A stretch of 64,000 nt of DNA from positions 50,957 to 114,956 of the forward strand of contig CAJCHO010000051.1 in the NCBI GenBank assembly GCA_903970145.1, in the 5' to 3' direction. Origin of the DNA: Mycobacteriaceae bacterium (GTDB taxonomy: Bacteria; Pseudomonadota; Gammaproteobacteria; Burkholderiales; Burkholderiaceae_D). Within the stretch, counting starts at the first letter, position 1. Every line of letters starts with the position of its first letter. Below are positions 40,780-49,354 of the stretch, piece by piece. The notes below the pieces were generated by a model, which ran no database searches, had not been told where the DNA came from, and saw only the letters and a list, made by a program, of their open reading frames with translations. Made by a program: the position numbers and the translations under genes.

Positions 40780-40801
40780 TGAATCGAATAACATTCATTC
40801 G
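40780..40801. promoter_or_regulatory. Overlapping inverted repeats upstream of lysR
   Basis: TGAAT-N8-ATTCA (40780-40797) overlaps CGAAT-N7-ATTCG (40785-40801) in the 100-bp gap between the divergent MBL and LysR genes. LysR-type regulators bind such dyads between divergent genes. The site abuts the lysR start codon at 40804, so autorepression is likely if it is the operator. Confidence 0.5.
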
Positions 40802-40803
40802 AA

Positions 40804-41727
40804 ATGCGGAATAAAGAGCGCGCCGCCCGAGACGTCTCACTGTCGCAATTGAGGACCTTCATTCGAATCGTCGAACGGGGTAGCTTGACGGCGGCAGCTC
40901 TTGACCTCGCCACGACTCAGCCGACCGTTTCGCGTCACTTACGCGAACTGGAGGAGGCGTACCAGGTAGCGCTTGCAATTCGCACGACACGCTCTCTACG
41001 TCTGACCGACGAGGGGCGTGCGGTCTATGAGCAGGCGAAGCAAATCGCGCAAGCCGAGGACGAGCTGCGCGATCGACTGCATGGTTCGCTCGGCAGCCTC
41101 GAGGGCCGCATCCAGGTGACCGCGCCATCGGGCTTCGGAGCATTTGTCGTCGCCCCCTTCTGCTGTCGCTTCATCGAGCGGCATCCGGGCATCGGAATCG
41201 ATCTGTCCCTCACGGACCGGCACGTCGATCTGGTCGGCGAAGGAGTCGACATCGCCGTCCGGATCGGTCAACTGCCCGATTCGTCACTGTTTGCCACGCG
41301 TCTCGCGAATCTCGAAGAAATAGTCGTCGTTCATCAACGACACCTCACGCAGGTGGTTGCCAAGCCGATCGATCTTTGCAAGTTGCCGTGGATCGGCCTG
41401 TCCGGCCCTACTGTTTCACAGGTGATTCATCTACACAGGAAAGGCCAGTCCCAGATAATCCCTATCACGCCGCGCATGCTGATCGATCAAGTGGTTGGCT
41501 ACCGCGAAGCGCTGATTGCAGGTGCGGGCGCCGGTGTCATCCATCGCTATGCGGTTGACGCCGAGATTCAGGCGGGTCGATTGGTTCAGCTACTGCCCGA
41601 ATGGCGCCTTCAGAGCTGGCCTCTGCATATTGTGTCGCCGATTCGCCATCTGTCGCTTCGTGCCAGGACCTGGTGCATGGAACTCGCACAGGAGATTGCG
41701 ACGGTACCGGGGCTGACCTCAGTCTAG
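40804..41727 (+). CDS. LysR-family transcriptional regulator
   Basis: This 307-residue protein has the N-terminal winged helix-turn-helix (LSQLRTFIRIVERGSLTAAALDLATTQPTVSRHLRELEE, residues about 13-51). The LysR substrate-binding domain follows, with the usual GRIQVTAPSGFGAFVVAPF start. The inducer is unknown. By the family rule it likely controls the divergent MBL-fold hydrolase gene. Confidence 0.92.
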   Translation: MRNKERAARDVSLSQLRTFIRIVERGSLTAAALDLATTQPTVSRHLRELEEAYQVALAIRTTRSLRLTDEGRAVYEQAKQIAQAEDELRDRLHGSLGSLEGRIQVTAPSGFGAFVVAPFCCRFIERHPGIGIDLSLTDRHVDLVGEGVDIAVRIGQLPDSSLFATRLANLEEIVVVHQRHLTQVVAKPIDLCKLPWIGLSGPTVSQVIHLHRKGQSQIIPITPRMLIDQVVGYREALIAGAGAGVIHRYAVDAEIQAGRLVQLLPEWRLQSWPLHIVSPIRHLSLRARTWCMELAQEIATVPGLTSV

Positions 41728-42041
41728 GAGCTGTCCCCGGGTCGCGACAAGGCGACGAGAAGCAAGCCGCTACGTGCGGAGAGATGAGCGTCTCGGCTTC
41801 GAGATAAAGTCAAGGGCCTATTCGAGCACCGGCGACTGCGCGACAATGCGCCATCACGTGCTCGAAGTCCCAAGCGGGTCGAAATCGCGGGCGCTGAATG
41901 CGCCAAGCATGCGTTCAGCGTGGCCTTCAGCAGTTGCGTACCTCGCAAATGCGACGCAAATCGGCGAGCGGACTCCCCGGGGTGGCCAAGTGATGGCCTT
42001 TTCGACGATCACCTGGCGGATCCCGGGAACTGCATCTCCGC
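41728..42041. other. Non-coding stretch between lysR and mddA
   Basis: This 314-bp gap lies between convergent genes. Short frames exist on both strands but none has recognisable content or a ribosome-binding site. I see no RNA gene, repeat or terminator with a T-run. Confidence 0.35.
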
Positions 42042-42773
42042 TCAGTCGTGTTTCGCGCCCGTAGGAAGCAGCATCGGAACGCGCGCACGGTAGGCCCCAT
42101 ACTCCTCACCGTGGCTCTTCATGAGATCGCGTTCCTCGAAGTAGATACCGATGAAGATGTAGCCCGTCGTCGCGATAGAGAAGATAAGGTGTCCGACAGA
42201 CATGTGCGGTGTCGCCCAAAAGGCGATGATGAACCCCAGATATAAGGGGTGGCGCACAAACCTGTAAAACGCCCGCTCCATGAAGACCAAAGGGGTGTAA
42301 GGGACACCGCGCATATGTAGATAGACCTGGCGCAACCCGAACAGATCGAAGTGATTGATGAGGAACGTGGAGAGCAGCACGGTGAGCCAGCCGATGGCAA
42401 ACAGGGTCAGCAGAACCGCCCTGATCAAGGGTGACGATACGTCCCAGATAACCGTCGTTATGGCCTCCCATTTCCAGCAGATCAGCGCAAGCAACAGGCT
42501 TGAGATCAGCACGTAGGTGCTTCTTTCCACGGCCTTAGGAACAATGCGCGTCCAAAGCGCCTTGAACCCCGGTCGCGCCATGACGCTGTGCTGTACGGCG
42601 AACAGCCCAAGCAGGACAAGATTGATGACTAGCGCTGCAGGTAAGTCGCTGCCGGGAGGCGAATCGATCGTTTTTGGTACGACGAAATCGCCGACGAATG
42701 CAATTGCGTAGAGAAATGACGCGAGGAACACGGCGTAACAGACCAAGCCGTAAAGTGCAGCGATCAGACCCAT
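42042..42773 (-). CDS. mddA: Methanethiol S-methyltransferase (MddA)
   Basis: MddA methylates methanethiol with SAM to give dimethyl sulfide. The 243-residue membrane protein has five or six hydrophobic segments. Family landmarks are the N-terminal [36 protein letters not shown]-type [15 protein letters not shown], and [19 protein letters not shown]. The NnrU/isoprenylcysteine-methyltransferase-like active region is [28 protein letters not shown] (split here at about residues 170-197). The C-terminal [21 protein letters not shown] is typical. Alternative: a related NnrU-like methyltransferase of other thiols. Confidence 0.85.
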   Translation of the reverse strand: MGLIAALYGLVCYAVFLASFLYAIAFVGDFVVPKTIDSPPGSDLPAALVINLVLLGLFAVQHSVMARPGFKALWTRIVPKAVERSTYVLISSLLLALICWKWEAITTVIWDVSSPLIRAVLLTLFAIGWLTVLLSTFLINHFDLFGLRQVYLHMRGVPYTPLVFMERAFYRFVRHPLYLGFIIAFWATPHMSVGHLIFSIATTGYIFIGIYFEERDLMKSHGEEYGAYRARVPMLLPTGAKHD

Positions 42774-42827
42774 GATGATTCTCCTAGAAGTCCTCCAACA
42801 TGTTCGACCTACTCTCGAAATTCGCGC

Positions 42828-43667
42828 CTACTCCAAGCACTGGGGCTGTTTCGACGCGCTTGCAGCCGCGATGACAAACTCGCCGGGGATGCGATAACGT
42901 CCCCGGTCTCGCCAGGGCGCGATGGATTCGGTGTAGCGTGCGCGAACACGCCTGCGGACTTGTTCATCGAATCGCGACCATGCGAGTGCAACGGGGCCGC
43001 CCAGAAACGCTGCGTCGCAAGCTTCGTCCGCATTCGCGAAGATTAACGTTGCTGCGACGCGTCTAAGCCTGACGCGCTCGAAACCTGCTGCCGCGCACAA
43101 GGTCGCGAGGGCATCTTGTTGACCGAGTTGAAAAAACAGCGGACAAACTTCACTGCGGACCTCATCATCGACAATCGGGAAGACTGCGGACCAGCCGCAC
43201 TTCGCCCGCTCGCCCCACACGGCGACTGCCAGACGACCGCTTGCGCGCAGGGTTCGGCGCATTTCACGCAGGGCCAGCTCGGGATTCGGCATATACATGA
43301 GTCCCAACCCGCACAGGACGACATCAAAGCTAGAATCCGGCAGAGCCAAAGCTTCGCCGTCCATACGCAAGAATTCGCAGTTTGAGAGCTTCCTGTCTCG
43401 CGCTCGCTGGGCGGCAGTACTGATCATTCGATCAGAGAGATCAGTCCCTAGTACGCGGCCCCTCGCGCCAACAGCCCGGGCGGCTTCGATTGTGACGAGT
43501 CCTGTTCCGCAAGCGATATCGAGCACCTGCTCGCCCTCTGCCGGGGCGGCCCATTCCAACAAGGCGGCTCGCGCTTTAGCTAGCGGCGTGCTCCACAGGG
43601 TCTCGTAGTCCGTGGCCGCCAAGTCCCAGCCGTATCGCTGAACCCGCCGTTGCAACCTTCCATCCAT
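42828..43667 (-). CDS. Class I SAM-dependent methyltransferase
   Basis: This 279-residue protein has motif I VLDIACGTGLVTIEAARAVG (residues about 48-67), motif II LGTDLSDRMI, and FDVVLCGLGLMYMPNPELALREM with GRLAVAVWGE. It is of the UbiE/ArsM-like general type but lacks the cysteine set of arsenite methyltransferases. It lies 54 bp upstream of mddA on the same strand, probably in one transcript. Substrate is unknown; it is a relative of the methyltransferase at 38.8 kb. Confidence 0.82.
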   Translation of the reverse strand: MDGRLQRRVQRYGWDLAATDYETLWSTPLAKARAALLEWAAPAEGEQVLDIACGTGLVTIEAARAVGARGRVLGTDLSDRMISTAAQRARDRKLSNCEFLRMDGEALALPDSSFDVVLCGLGLMYMPNPELALREMRRTLRASGRLAVAVWGERAKCGWSAVFPIVDDEVRSEVCPLFFQLGQQDALATLCAAAGFERVRLRRVAATLIFANADEACDAAFLGGPVALAWSRFDEQVRRRVRARYTESIAPWRDRGRYRIPGEFVIAAASASKQPQCLE

Positions 43668-43920
43668 CGTTTGCCGTCCTTTGGAGATCGGAGCTTATCC
43701 AATGGACTGGAACTGTGACGTTTCGGACCGGTGGTGTCCTATCCAGGCGTCGGCCTCCACTGCCAATTTGTCCTGGATTCGCCGCCGACATGCATCTCAA
43801 TTGACCGCGCGTCCGAGTTTGTTGCCCCTTCGTCCGGCAGAAGCTTCACTACTTGTTCGGCCACTAGGCGTGCATCGAGAACGGGACCACAATAATTTAT
43901 CTTCAGTGCGGGAGATCGCC

Positions 43921-44454
43921 ATGGCATCCGAGGAAATCGCTGTCGCAATTGAGCGGGTCGAGTCCATCCTCCAACGGCGGCCTGAAAAAGGCCTGCATGA
44001 CGACGCGGCGGCGACGGCACGATGGCAGGCTGGCCTGAAGGTGATCGCGACCGATGCGAGCGGCTTTCGAGTAGAGACAGACATGCCTGTCGAGATGGGT
44101 GGAAAGGGACAAAGTGTCACGCCCGGATGGCTGCTTCGTGCCGGGCTTGCCTCCTGTACCGCCACGCGAATTGCCATGGCGGCGGCCCGCGAGGGGATTG
44201 CGCTGACTTCGCTCGAATTGACCGCCACCAGTTCCTCGGACCTGCGTGGCATGTTGGGCATCGCGGATCCGGCAGGCGCGACAATTTCCGCAGGACCAGG
44301 AGAAGTGCGACTGGATGTCAGGATTTGTGCGCCAGGAGTCTCGGAAGAGCGTTTAATACTGCTAGTAAAGAAGTGCAATGCATGTTCGCCGGTCGCGTGT
44401 GCACTCGAGACCGCTACCCCAGTGAGTCTTCACATCGAGGTCGCTAGCCACTGA
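43921..44454 (+). CDS. OsmC-family protein
   Basis: This 177-residue protein of the OsmC/Ohr superfamily contains thiol-dependent peroxidase residues. SVTPGWLLRAGLASCTATRIAM (residues about 62-83) carries the first conserved cysteine, and KKCNACSPVACALETATPV carries the C-terminal cysteines. Family members reduce organic peroxides. ATG at 43921 was chosen. Its stop overlaps the AraC-family start by one base (TGATG), so the two are co-translated. Confidence 0.85.
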   Translation: MASEEIAVAIERVESILQRRPEKGLHDDAAATARWQAGLKVIATDASGFRVETDMPVEMGGKGQSVTPGWLLRAGLASCTATRIAMAAAREGIALTSLELTATSSSDLRGMLGIADPAGATISAGPGEVRLDVRICAPGVSEERLILLVKKCNACSPVACALETATPVSLHIEVASH

Positions 44455-45428
44455 TGGATGCCTTGTCCGAAACCTTGCGGGTTGTGAACCTGGTCGGTGC
44501 CATCTTTATAAACGCCAGGTTCACGGCGCCCTGGTGCTATCAGTCGCCACGTGCAGAGTCGGTCGCGAAGTTGCTCGAGCCGGGTGCCGAGCGCGTGATC
44601 ATCTTTCACATGGTCGCCGAGGGCGAGTGCTTCGTCGAATTGGGGAACGAGGAGCCCGTGCGCTTGATCGCTGGCGATGTGGTGATCTTTCCCGAGGGCG
44701 ACGCCCACCTGATGAGCTCACAACCTGGACTTTCGCCTTCGTCGGGCGCGCGCCTGGAGCAGGTGCTGGCGCGACGTCCACGCCAACTCTCCTATGGGGG
44801 TGGGGGGGCGACCACACGTTTGGTCTGCGGCTATCTGGCGTGTGACACTCGCCTGGCGAGGCTCCTCCTGGCTGGCCTGCCAAAGCTGGTGCGGGTCAAT
44901 GTAAGGGGATCGAACGCGGGCACCTGGCTGGAAGCCTCGGTGCGGTACGCCTTGACCGAGGCGCGCTCGCCACGGCCAGGCGGCGAAGGCGTCCTTGCGA
45001 AGCTGGCCGAGGTTTTGTTCATCGAAGTGCTGCGCCTCTACATGAACGAAGTCGACGAGGGACGTACCGGCTGGCTCGCTGGCGTGAGCGATCGGATTGT
45101 CGGGGCTGCACTACATTGTCTGCACAAGGACCCGAGCTATTCGTGGACATTGGAGGAGCTAGCCCGCGCCGCGAACACCTCGAGATCGGTACTTGCCGAG
45201 CGCTTTCAGAATCTGGTGGGCGATTCGCCGATGCAGTACCTCACGCATTGGCGAATGCTGCTTGCGGCAAGCCTCCTGCGCCGCAGTAACGTTCCTTTAG
45301 CGCGAATTGCCGAGCAAGTGGGTTATCAGACCGACACCGCCTTCAGCCGGGCATTCCGTCGGGAGTTTGGGATGCCGCCGGTCGCGTGGCGAAGAAATCA
45401 ATCAAGCCTCGCCGTCGCTCGAAGTTAA
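44454..45428 (+). CDS. AraC-family transcriptional regulator (cupin type)
   Basis: This 324-residue regulator has an N-terminal cupin_6-like sensing domain (VIIFHMVAEGECFVEL; AGDVVIFPEGDAHLM). The C-terminal AraC double helix-turn-helix includes WTLEELARAANTSRSVLAERF and ARIAEQVGYQTDTAFSRAFRREFGMPP. It is translationally coupled to the OsmC gene, which suggests it controls that gene or responds to the same stress. Confidence 0.9.
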   Translation: MDALSETLRVVNLVGAIFINARFTAPWCYQSPRAESVAKLLEPGAERVIIFHMVAEGECFVELGNEEPVRLIAGDVVIFPEGDAHLMSSQPGLSPSSGARLEQVLARRPRQLSYGGGGATTRLVCGYLACDTRLARLLLAGLPKLVRVNVRGSNAGTWLEASVRYALTEARSPRPGGEGVLAKLAEVLFIEVLRLYMNEVDEGRTGWLAGVSDRIVGAALHCLHKDPSYSWTLEELARAANTSRSVLAERFQNLVGDSPMQYLTHWRMLLAASLLRRSNVPLARIAEQVGYQTDTAFSRAFRREFGMPPVAWRRNQSSLAVARS

Positions 45429-46190
45429 TTCCGTCATCCATCGCAGCGAGACTGCGAGCGCAGGCGGTGAAACGCCATGCGCTCTTGCGCATAGGTCCAC
45501 AGAGAGTCGTCGTGCTTCCGGGCCGCCCAACTCGGAAATTCACCCGTTGCAGAGGCGGATATTCGCGGCCCACCTGAGGGTAGATTCATTCGCCAAGGGG
45601 TCGACAAGACAAAAGGTTCGGGTTAGTCAAAGGGCAGTTTCGCTTAATAGCGCCGGTGCGGATCCATCTCTGACACACGAATATTCCAACATTCGCGCAT
45701 GCAGGGCGCCGTCGATTGCGGTCAAGTGCACCTTCAAGTCGTGATCACTTCCGTGGTCGTCACAGTGCCAGTCTGTCACGGTGACGTCGCCCTCGCTCTT
45801 TCGTAGCGCCTCCCATTCCCATGCCCCAAGCACCAAAAGCTCGTCTGGCTTTTCTGCGAAAGAAAACGCATGGAGATGCGGGTTGCTGCGTGAGATACCT
45901 ACTAGAATCATTTGCCGCTTGCCGCATGGAACGGGTTCCACTTGAACGAGGAACTCATCGAGAGGGTCAAGCAGAAGTTTGACTCAATGTCCGTTCCGTC
46001 CAAATGAAATGGAAGGAACTTAGGCCTGTGAGCGTGGGCTGCTCGGTAAACAGCTCCCTCACGGCGGCCCAATACGAATGCCTGGACTGCGCACGTGGTA
46101 AGCTGATTCTCTAGATCACGGGCCACGTGACCGATGCCCGGGTGGGGGATTGGGAGAAGCGCTGCGACTCGGCCAAAATCAGACCATGCG
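45429..46190. other. Long gap with one possible small gene
   Basis: About 760 bp separate the AraC gene and the acetyltransferase. The only plausible coding unit is the minus-strand frame at 45627-45911. The remainder (45429-45626 and 45912-46190) shows no recognisable gene, RNA or repeat. Confidence 0.35.
45627..45911 (-). CDS. Hypothetical small protein
   Basis: This 94-residue frame starts MILVGISRSNPHLHAF. It contains an acidic/His-rich central part (VTVTDWHCDDHGSDHDLKVHL). Amino-acid usage looks natural rather than that of an antisense shadow, but no family is recognised and no good ribosome-binding site precedes the ATG. An in-frame GTG at 45941 would add ten residues. It could be a decayed gene. 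Confidence 0.35.
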   Translation of the reverse strand: MILVGISRSNPHLHAFSFAEKPDELLVLGAWEWEALRKSEGDVTVTDWHCDDHGSDHDLKVHLTAIDGALHARMLEYSCVRDGSAPALLSETAL

Positions 46191-46826
46191 ATGAATGATC
46201 CGGAAGCGACGCCACGGCTGCCCCTGTCCAACGGCGGGCTGCCGCGCATCGAGACTGCGCGCCTCGTACTGACACACGCCGCGCCGGGGATGGAGGCGCG
46301 AACCGTTGCTTTTTTTGAGCGCAACCGCGAACACTTTCGACCGTCCGATCCGCCGGTCGCCGAGGAGTTCTACAGCAGAGAGTTCTGGAGCGGGGCTCTG
46401 GTGCGCGCGGTTGACGAATTCGCCGCCGATCGTGCCGTGCGTTTCGACATGACGCTGGCCGGCAAGGAAGGCGGTCCGCTGGTCGGCCGCGTGAGCTTCT
46501 CGCAGATCTATCGGGGTCCCTTGCAGAGTTGCGTGCTGGGCTATCAGATTGATCAGATCTATCAGGGTCGCGGTCTGATGTTCGAGGCCCTCACCGCCGC
46601 CATCCAATACATGTTCCGCGAGCGTAACCTGCACCGGATTTCGGCGGGCTACCTGCCTGAGAACCAGCGCAGCGCGCGCGTGCTCGCGCGCCTTGGATTC
46701 GAAGTCGAGGGGCTCGCCCGGAACTTTCTCTATATCTCGGATCGCTGGCGCGACCATGTGCTCACGGCGCTGGTCAACAAGGAATTCGACATCGACGCGG
46801 CTGGCGGACTTGTTCGCCAGGGATGA
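46191..46826 (+). CDS. GNAT acetyltransferase, RimJ/RimL type
   Basis: This 211-residue acetyltransferase resembles RimJ, which acetylates the N-terminus of ribosomal protein S5. It has the N-terminal IETARLVLTHAAPGM, the acetyl-CoA-binding region YQGRGLMFEALTAAIQYMF (motif A), and HRISAGYLPENQRSARVLARLGFEVEG. ATG at 46191 was chosen over an upstream in-frame extension. The exact protein substrate is uncertain. Confidence 0.88.
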   Translation: MNDPEATPRLPLSNGGLPRIETARLVLTHAAPGMEARTVAFFERNREHFRPSDPPVAEEFYSREFWSGALVRAVDEFAADRAVRFDMTLAGKEGGPLVGRVSFSQIYRGPLQSCVLGYQIDQIYQGRGLMFEALTAAIQYMFRERNLHRISAGYLPENQRSARVLARLGFEVEGLARNFLYISDRWRDHVLTALVNKEFDIDAAGGLVRQG

Positions 46827-47003
46827 TGAGCCGACGAGCGCGGGTAAGCACCTTCGCTCGATAGTGGGCGGCCATCCTTGCGCCTGGAAATACTCAAGGT
46901 CTGTATCCGGCCGTACGGAATACGCGCGCAAGACTGTGCTTTCATTATTCTCCAAGGTTTTGGCGGGACAGCTGCTGCGCCATTCCGATGACACGGGTAG
47001 ACC

Positions 47004-47795
47004 ATGATCGAATCAATCCTGCTAACAGCCACGCGCATCGGCACCTTCGACCGAAAGCGCTCGCTCACGATAGCCACCGGCTTTTTCTTCGAACGCGACG
47101 ACAGGCTTTTTCTGGTCACGAGTCGCCATGTCTTCATCGACGAGCCGAGCAAGCATTTTCCGGATCGCATTGAAATCGAGCTGCACATCGATTCCGAGAA
47201 CCTCACGCGCTCAATCGGATTTTCCATTCCCCTGTATCGCGAAGGCAAAAGCCTGTGGCGCCAGGGGCAGGACTCGGCTGGCGGGATTGACGTTGCGGTG
47301 ATCGAGCTCGAGCGGGCCGCGCTACCGGAGACCGCGATCTATCGCGCCTTCACGCCGCGCCACATCTATGACTCGCTCGAGCAGATCGAAGTCGGCACTT
47401 CGCTCTTGGTGGTCGGCTTTCCGCTGGGCTTTCATGACACCTTGCATCACATGCCAGTGGTTCGTCAGGCGGTCATCGCATCCTCGTTTGGCCTGCGATT
47501 CAAGGGGCAAGGTTATTTTCTGACCGACGCGCGCACCCATCGCGGCACCAGCGGTGCCCCGGTCGTGACGCGCGCGGCTCCCGAGGGCACCTTCGACGAT
47601 CTCCCATGGATGCTGCTTGGGGTGCACGCCTCGCGGCTCGACGTCACCCGCGACCAGAAGCAGGATGAGGCGCTCGGCTTGAACAGCGCCTGGTATGCAG
47701 ACATTCTCCTGACCCTGACCGTCGACCCCATCGCAGCCGCTTCCGTCGCATCCGAGACCGTGCCGCCGGTCGGCGCGGATACAGCCGGATGTTAG
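47004..47795 (+). CDS. Trypsin-like serine protease domain protein
   Basis: This 263-residue protein has a trypsin-like catalytic triad: His42 in VTSRHVF, Asp96 in GGIDVAVIEL and Ser183 in THRGTSGAPVV. The oxyanion context and chymotrypsin-type order are as expected. No signal peptide or transmembrane segment is seen, so it is likely cytoplasmic. Its stop is only 16 bp upstream of tRNA-Arg. Confidence 0.82.
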   Translation: MIESILLTATRIGTFDRKRSLTIATGFFFERDDRLFLVTSRHVFIDEPSKHFPDRIEIELHIDSENLTRSIGFSIPLYREGKSLWRQGQDSAGGIDVAVIELERAALPETAIYRAFTPRHIYDSLEQIEVGTSLLVVGFPLGFHDTLHHMPVVRQAVIASSFGLRFKGQGYFLTDARTHRGTSGAPVVTRAAPEGTFDDLPWMLLGVHASRLDVTRDQKQDEALGLNSAWYADILLTLTVDPIAAASVASETVPPVGADTAGC

Positions 47796-47811
47796 AATGC
47801 GCCAGTGCGCG

Positions 47812-47886
47812 GCGACCGTGGTGAAGTGGATATCATTGGGCCCTCCGAAGGCCTAGTCGCAAGTTCGATTCTTGCCGGTCGCACCA
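47812..47886 (+). tRNA. tRNA-Arg (anticodon CCG)
   Basis: A full cloverleaf folds. The 7-bp acceptor stem pairs GCGACCG with CGGTCGC, and discriminator A is followed by encoded CCA. The D stem is GTGA/TCAT with GG in the loop. The anticodon stem is GGGCC/GGCCT around loop CTCCGAA, giving anticodon CCG for the CGG codon. The T stem GCAAG/CTTGC has loop TTCGATT. Length with CCA is 75 nt. It lies between the protease and the convergent aminotransferase. Confidence 0.95.
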
Positions 47887-47927
47887 GATTCCCAGTCGCC
47901 CGATGAACTATGCGCGCCGTCGGCTCG

Positions 47928-49085
47928 CTAGGCGGCGCTACGTGCCAGATGCTTCACGTCCAGAATATGGTCCAGTGCCGTCTCGAGTGTGGCGACGGTG
48001 CGCTCCACGTTCTGCAATTTATCGAGTCCGAACAGACCAATCCGGAAGGTCTTGAAGTCGGCTGGCTCATCGCATTTCAGGGGAACGCCGGCGGCCGTCT
48101 GCAGGCCTTCGCCGAGAAAAGCGCGACCGGTGTGCAGGGCGTCATCGTCGGTGTAGCTGACGACAACTCCGGGCGCCTCAAATCCCGGGGCGGCGACACT
48201 GACGAGGCCGCGCGCGCTCAGAATCTCACGGACCCGCCGCCCCAACTCGATCTGTTGGTTGCGCAGCTTCTCGAAGCCATACTCGCGCGTCTCCAGCATC
48301 ACGTCGCGATTGCGCGTCAGTGCGTCCGTGGGCAGGGTGGCGTGGTAGGCGTGGCCGCCAGCTTCGTAGGTTTCCATGATGGCGAGCCACTTCTTCAGAT
48401 CCGCGGCAAAGCTGCTGCTGGTGGTGGCGTCAATCGCGGCGCGCGCTTGCTCGCTCAACATCACGAAGGCACAGCAGGGTGAGCCGCTCCAGCCCTTCTG
48501 GGGCGCGCTTACCAGGATGTCGACTCCACTGGCCTGCATATCGATCCACACCGCCCCCGACGCAATGCAGTCGAGGACCAGCATGCCGCCGTGCGCGTGC
48601 ACGGCCTCCGAGAGCGCCCGCAGATAGCTATCCGGGAGGATCATGCCCGCAGCGGTTTCGACGTGCGGTGCAAACACCAGGTCCGGTTTGTCTTTACGGA
48701 TGCTGGCTAGAACTTCTTCAATGGGCGGCGGTATGAAAGCTGCGTGGTGCGCCCCGGAGATCGGTCGGGCCTTGAGCACGCTCTGACTCGCCGGGATCTG
48801 GCCCATCTCGAAAATCTGGGTCCAGCGATAGCTGAACCAGCCATTGCGGATGACGAGCGTCTTGCGCCCGCCTGCGAACTGGCGCGCAACTGCCTCCATG
48901 CCAAAGCTTCCGCCGCCAGGAACGATGATCGCCGAACGGGCGCGATAGGCCTGTTTGAGGATCGCGGAAATATCGCGCATGACGGCCTGGAACTTGCCCG
49001 ACATGTGATTGAGCGAGCGGTCGGTAAACACCACCGAATACTCCAGAAGTCCTTCCGGATCGAGGTCCGGTCGCAGGCTGGGCAT
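47928..49085 (-). CDS. Class V aminotransferase (alanine/serine-glyoxylate type)
   Basis: This 385-residue PLP enzyme has the lysine motif SAPQKGWSGSPCC, where Lys forms the internal aldimine. Upstream are the LVLDCIASGAVWIDM Asp-containing strand and the PLP phosphate-binding PGGGSFGMEAVARQF. It resembles alanine-glyoxylate or serine-glyoxylate aminotransferases and 2-aminoethylphosphonate-type relatives; the amino donor is uncertain. It converges with tRNA-Arg. Confidence 0.88.
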   Translation of the reverse strand: MPSLRPDLDPEGLLEYSVVFTDRSLNHMSGKFQAVMRDISAILKQAYRARSAIIVPGGGSFGMEAVARQFAGGRKTLVIRNGWFSYRWTQIFEMGQIPASQSVLKARPISGAHHAAFIPPPIEEVLASIRKDKPDLVFAPHVETAAGMILPDSYLRALSEAVHAHGGMLVLDCIASGAVWIDMQASGVDILVSAPQKGWSGSPCCAFVMLSEQARAAIDATTSSSFAADLKKWLAIMETYEAGGHAYHATLPTDALTRNRDVMLETREYGFEKLRNQQIELGRRVREILSARGLVSVAAPGFEAPGVVVSYTDDDALHTGRAFLGEGLQTAAGVPLKCDEPADFKTFRIGLFGLDKLQNVERTVATLETALDHILDVKHLARSAA

Positions 49086-49263
49086 GGCAATTCCTTGGCA
49101 AACGCGGGTAATCCTGCGGCGAGCTTAGCACGCGATCCCGGCCACCGGAGCGCGTGCGCTCCGCGGCACCGAGCCTTACGCGCGGCTCAAATACGGGGCA
49201 AATCTAGAGATCCATGAACGCCCTGGACGTGGCCAACGCATAGGGGTGGTCTATGAATTCAAT

Positions 49264-49279
49264 AAAATCAATTGATTTT
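49264..49279. promoter_or_regulatory. AT-rich 16-bp palindrome upstream of katA
   Basis: AAAATCAATTGATTTT is a perfect 16-bp palindrome in an A/T-rich pocket, 75-90 bp before the katA start. It is a plausible operator for a peroxide- or redox-responsive regulator. It does not match the Fur or PerR consensus, so the binding protein is unknown. Confidence 0.5.
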
Positions 49280-49354
49280 CCTTTTGGGATCGAGGCACCG
49301 AGAATGGGCTCACCGAAAAGCCCGCCACTTATCCACGCCAATACGAGGAAGCTC

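Noticed and set aside
49329..49337. DnaA-box-like TTATCCACG near katA
   Set aside because: A single 8/9 match 17 kb from the origin with no cluster; expected by chance.
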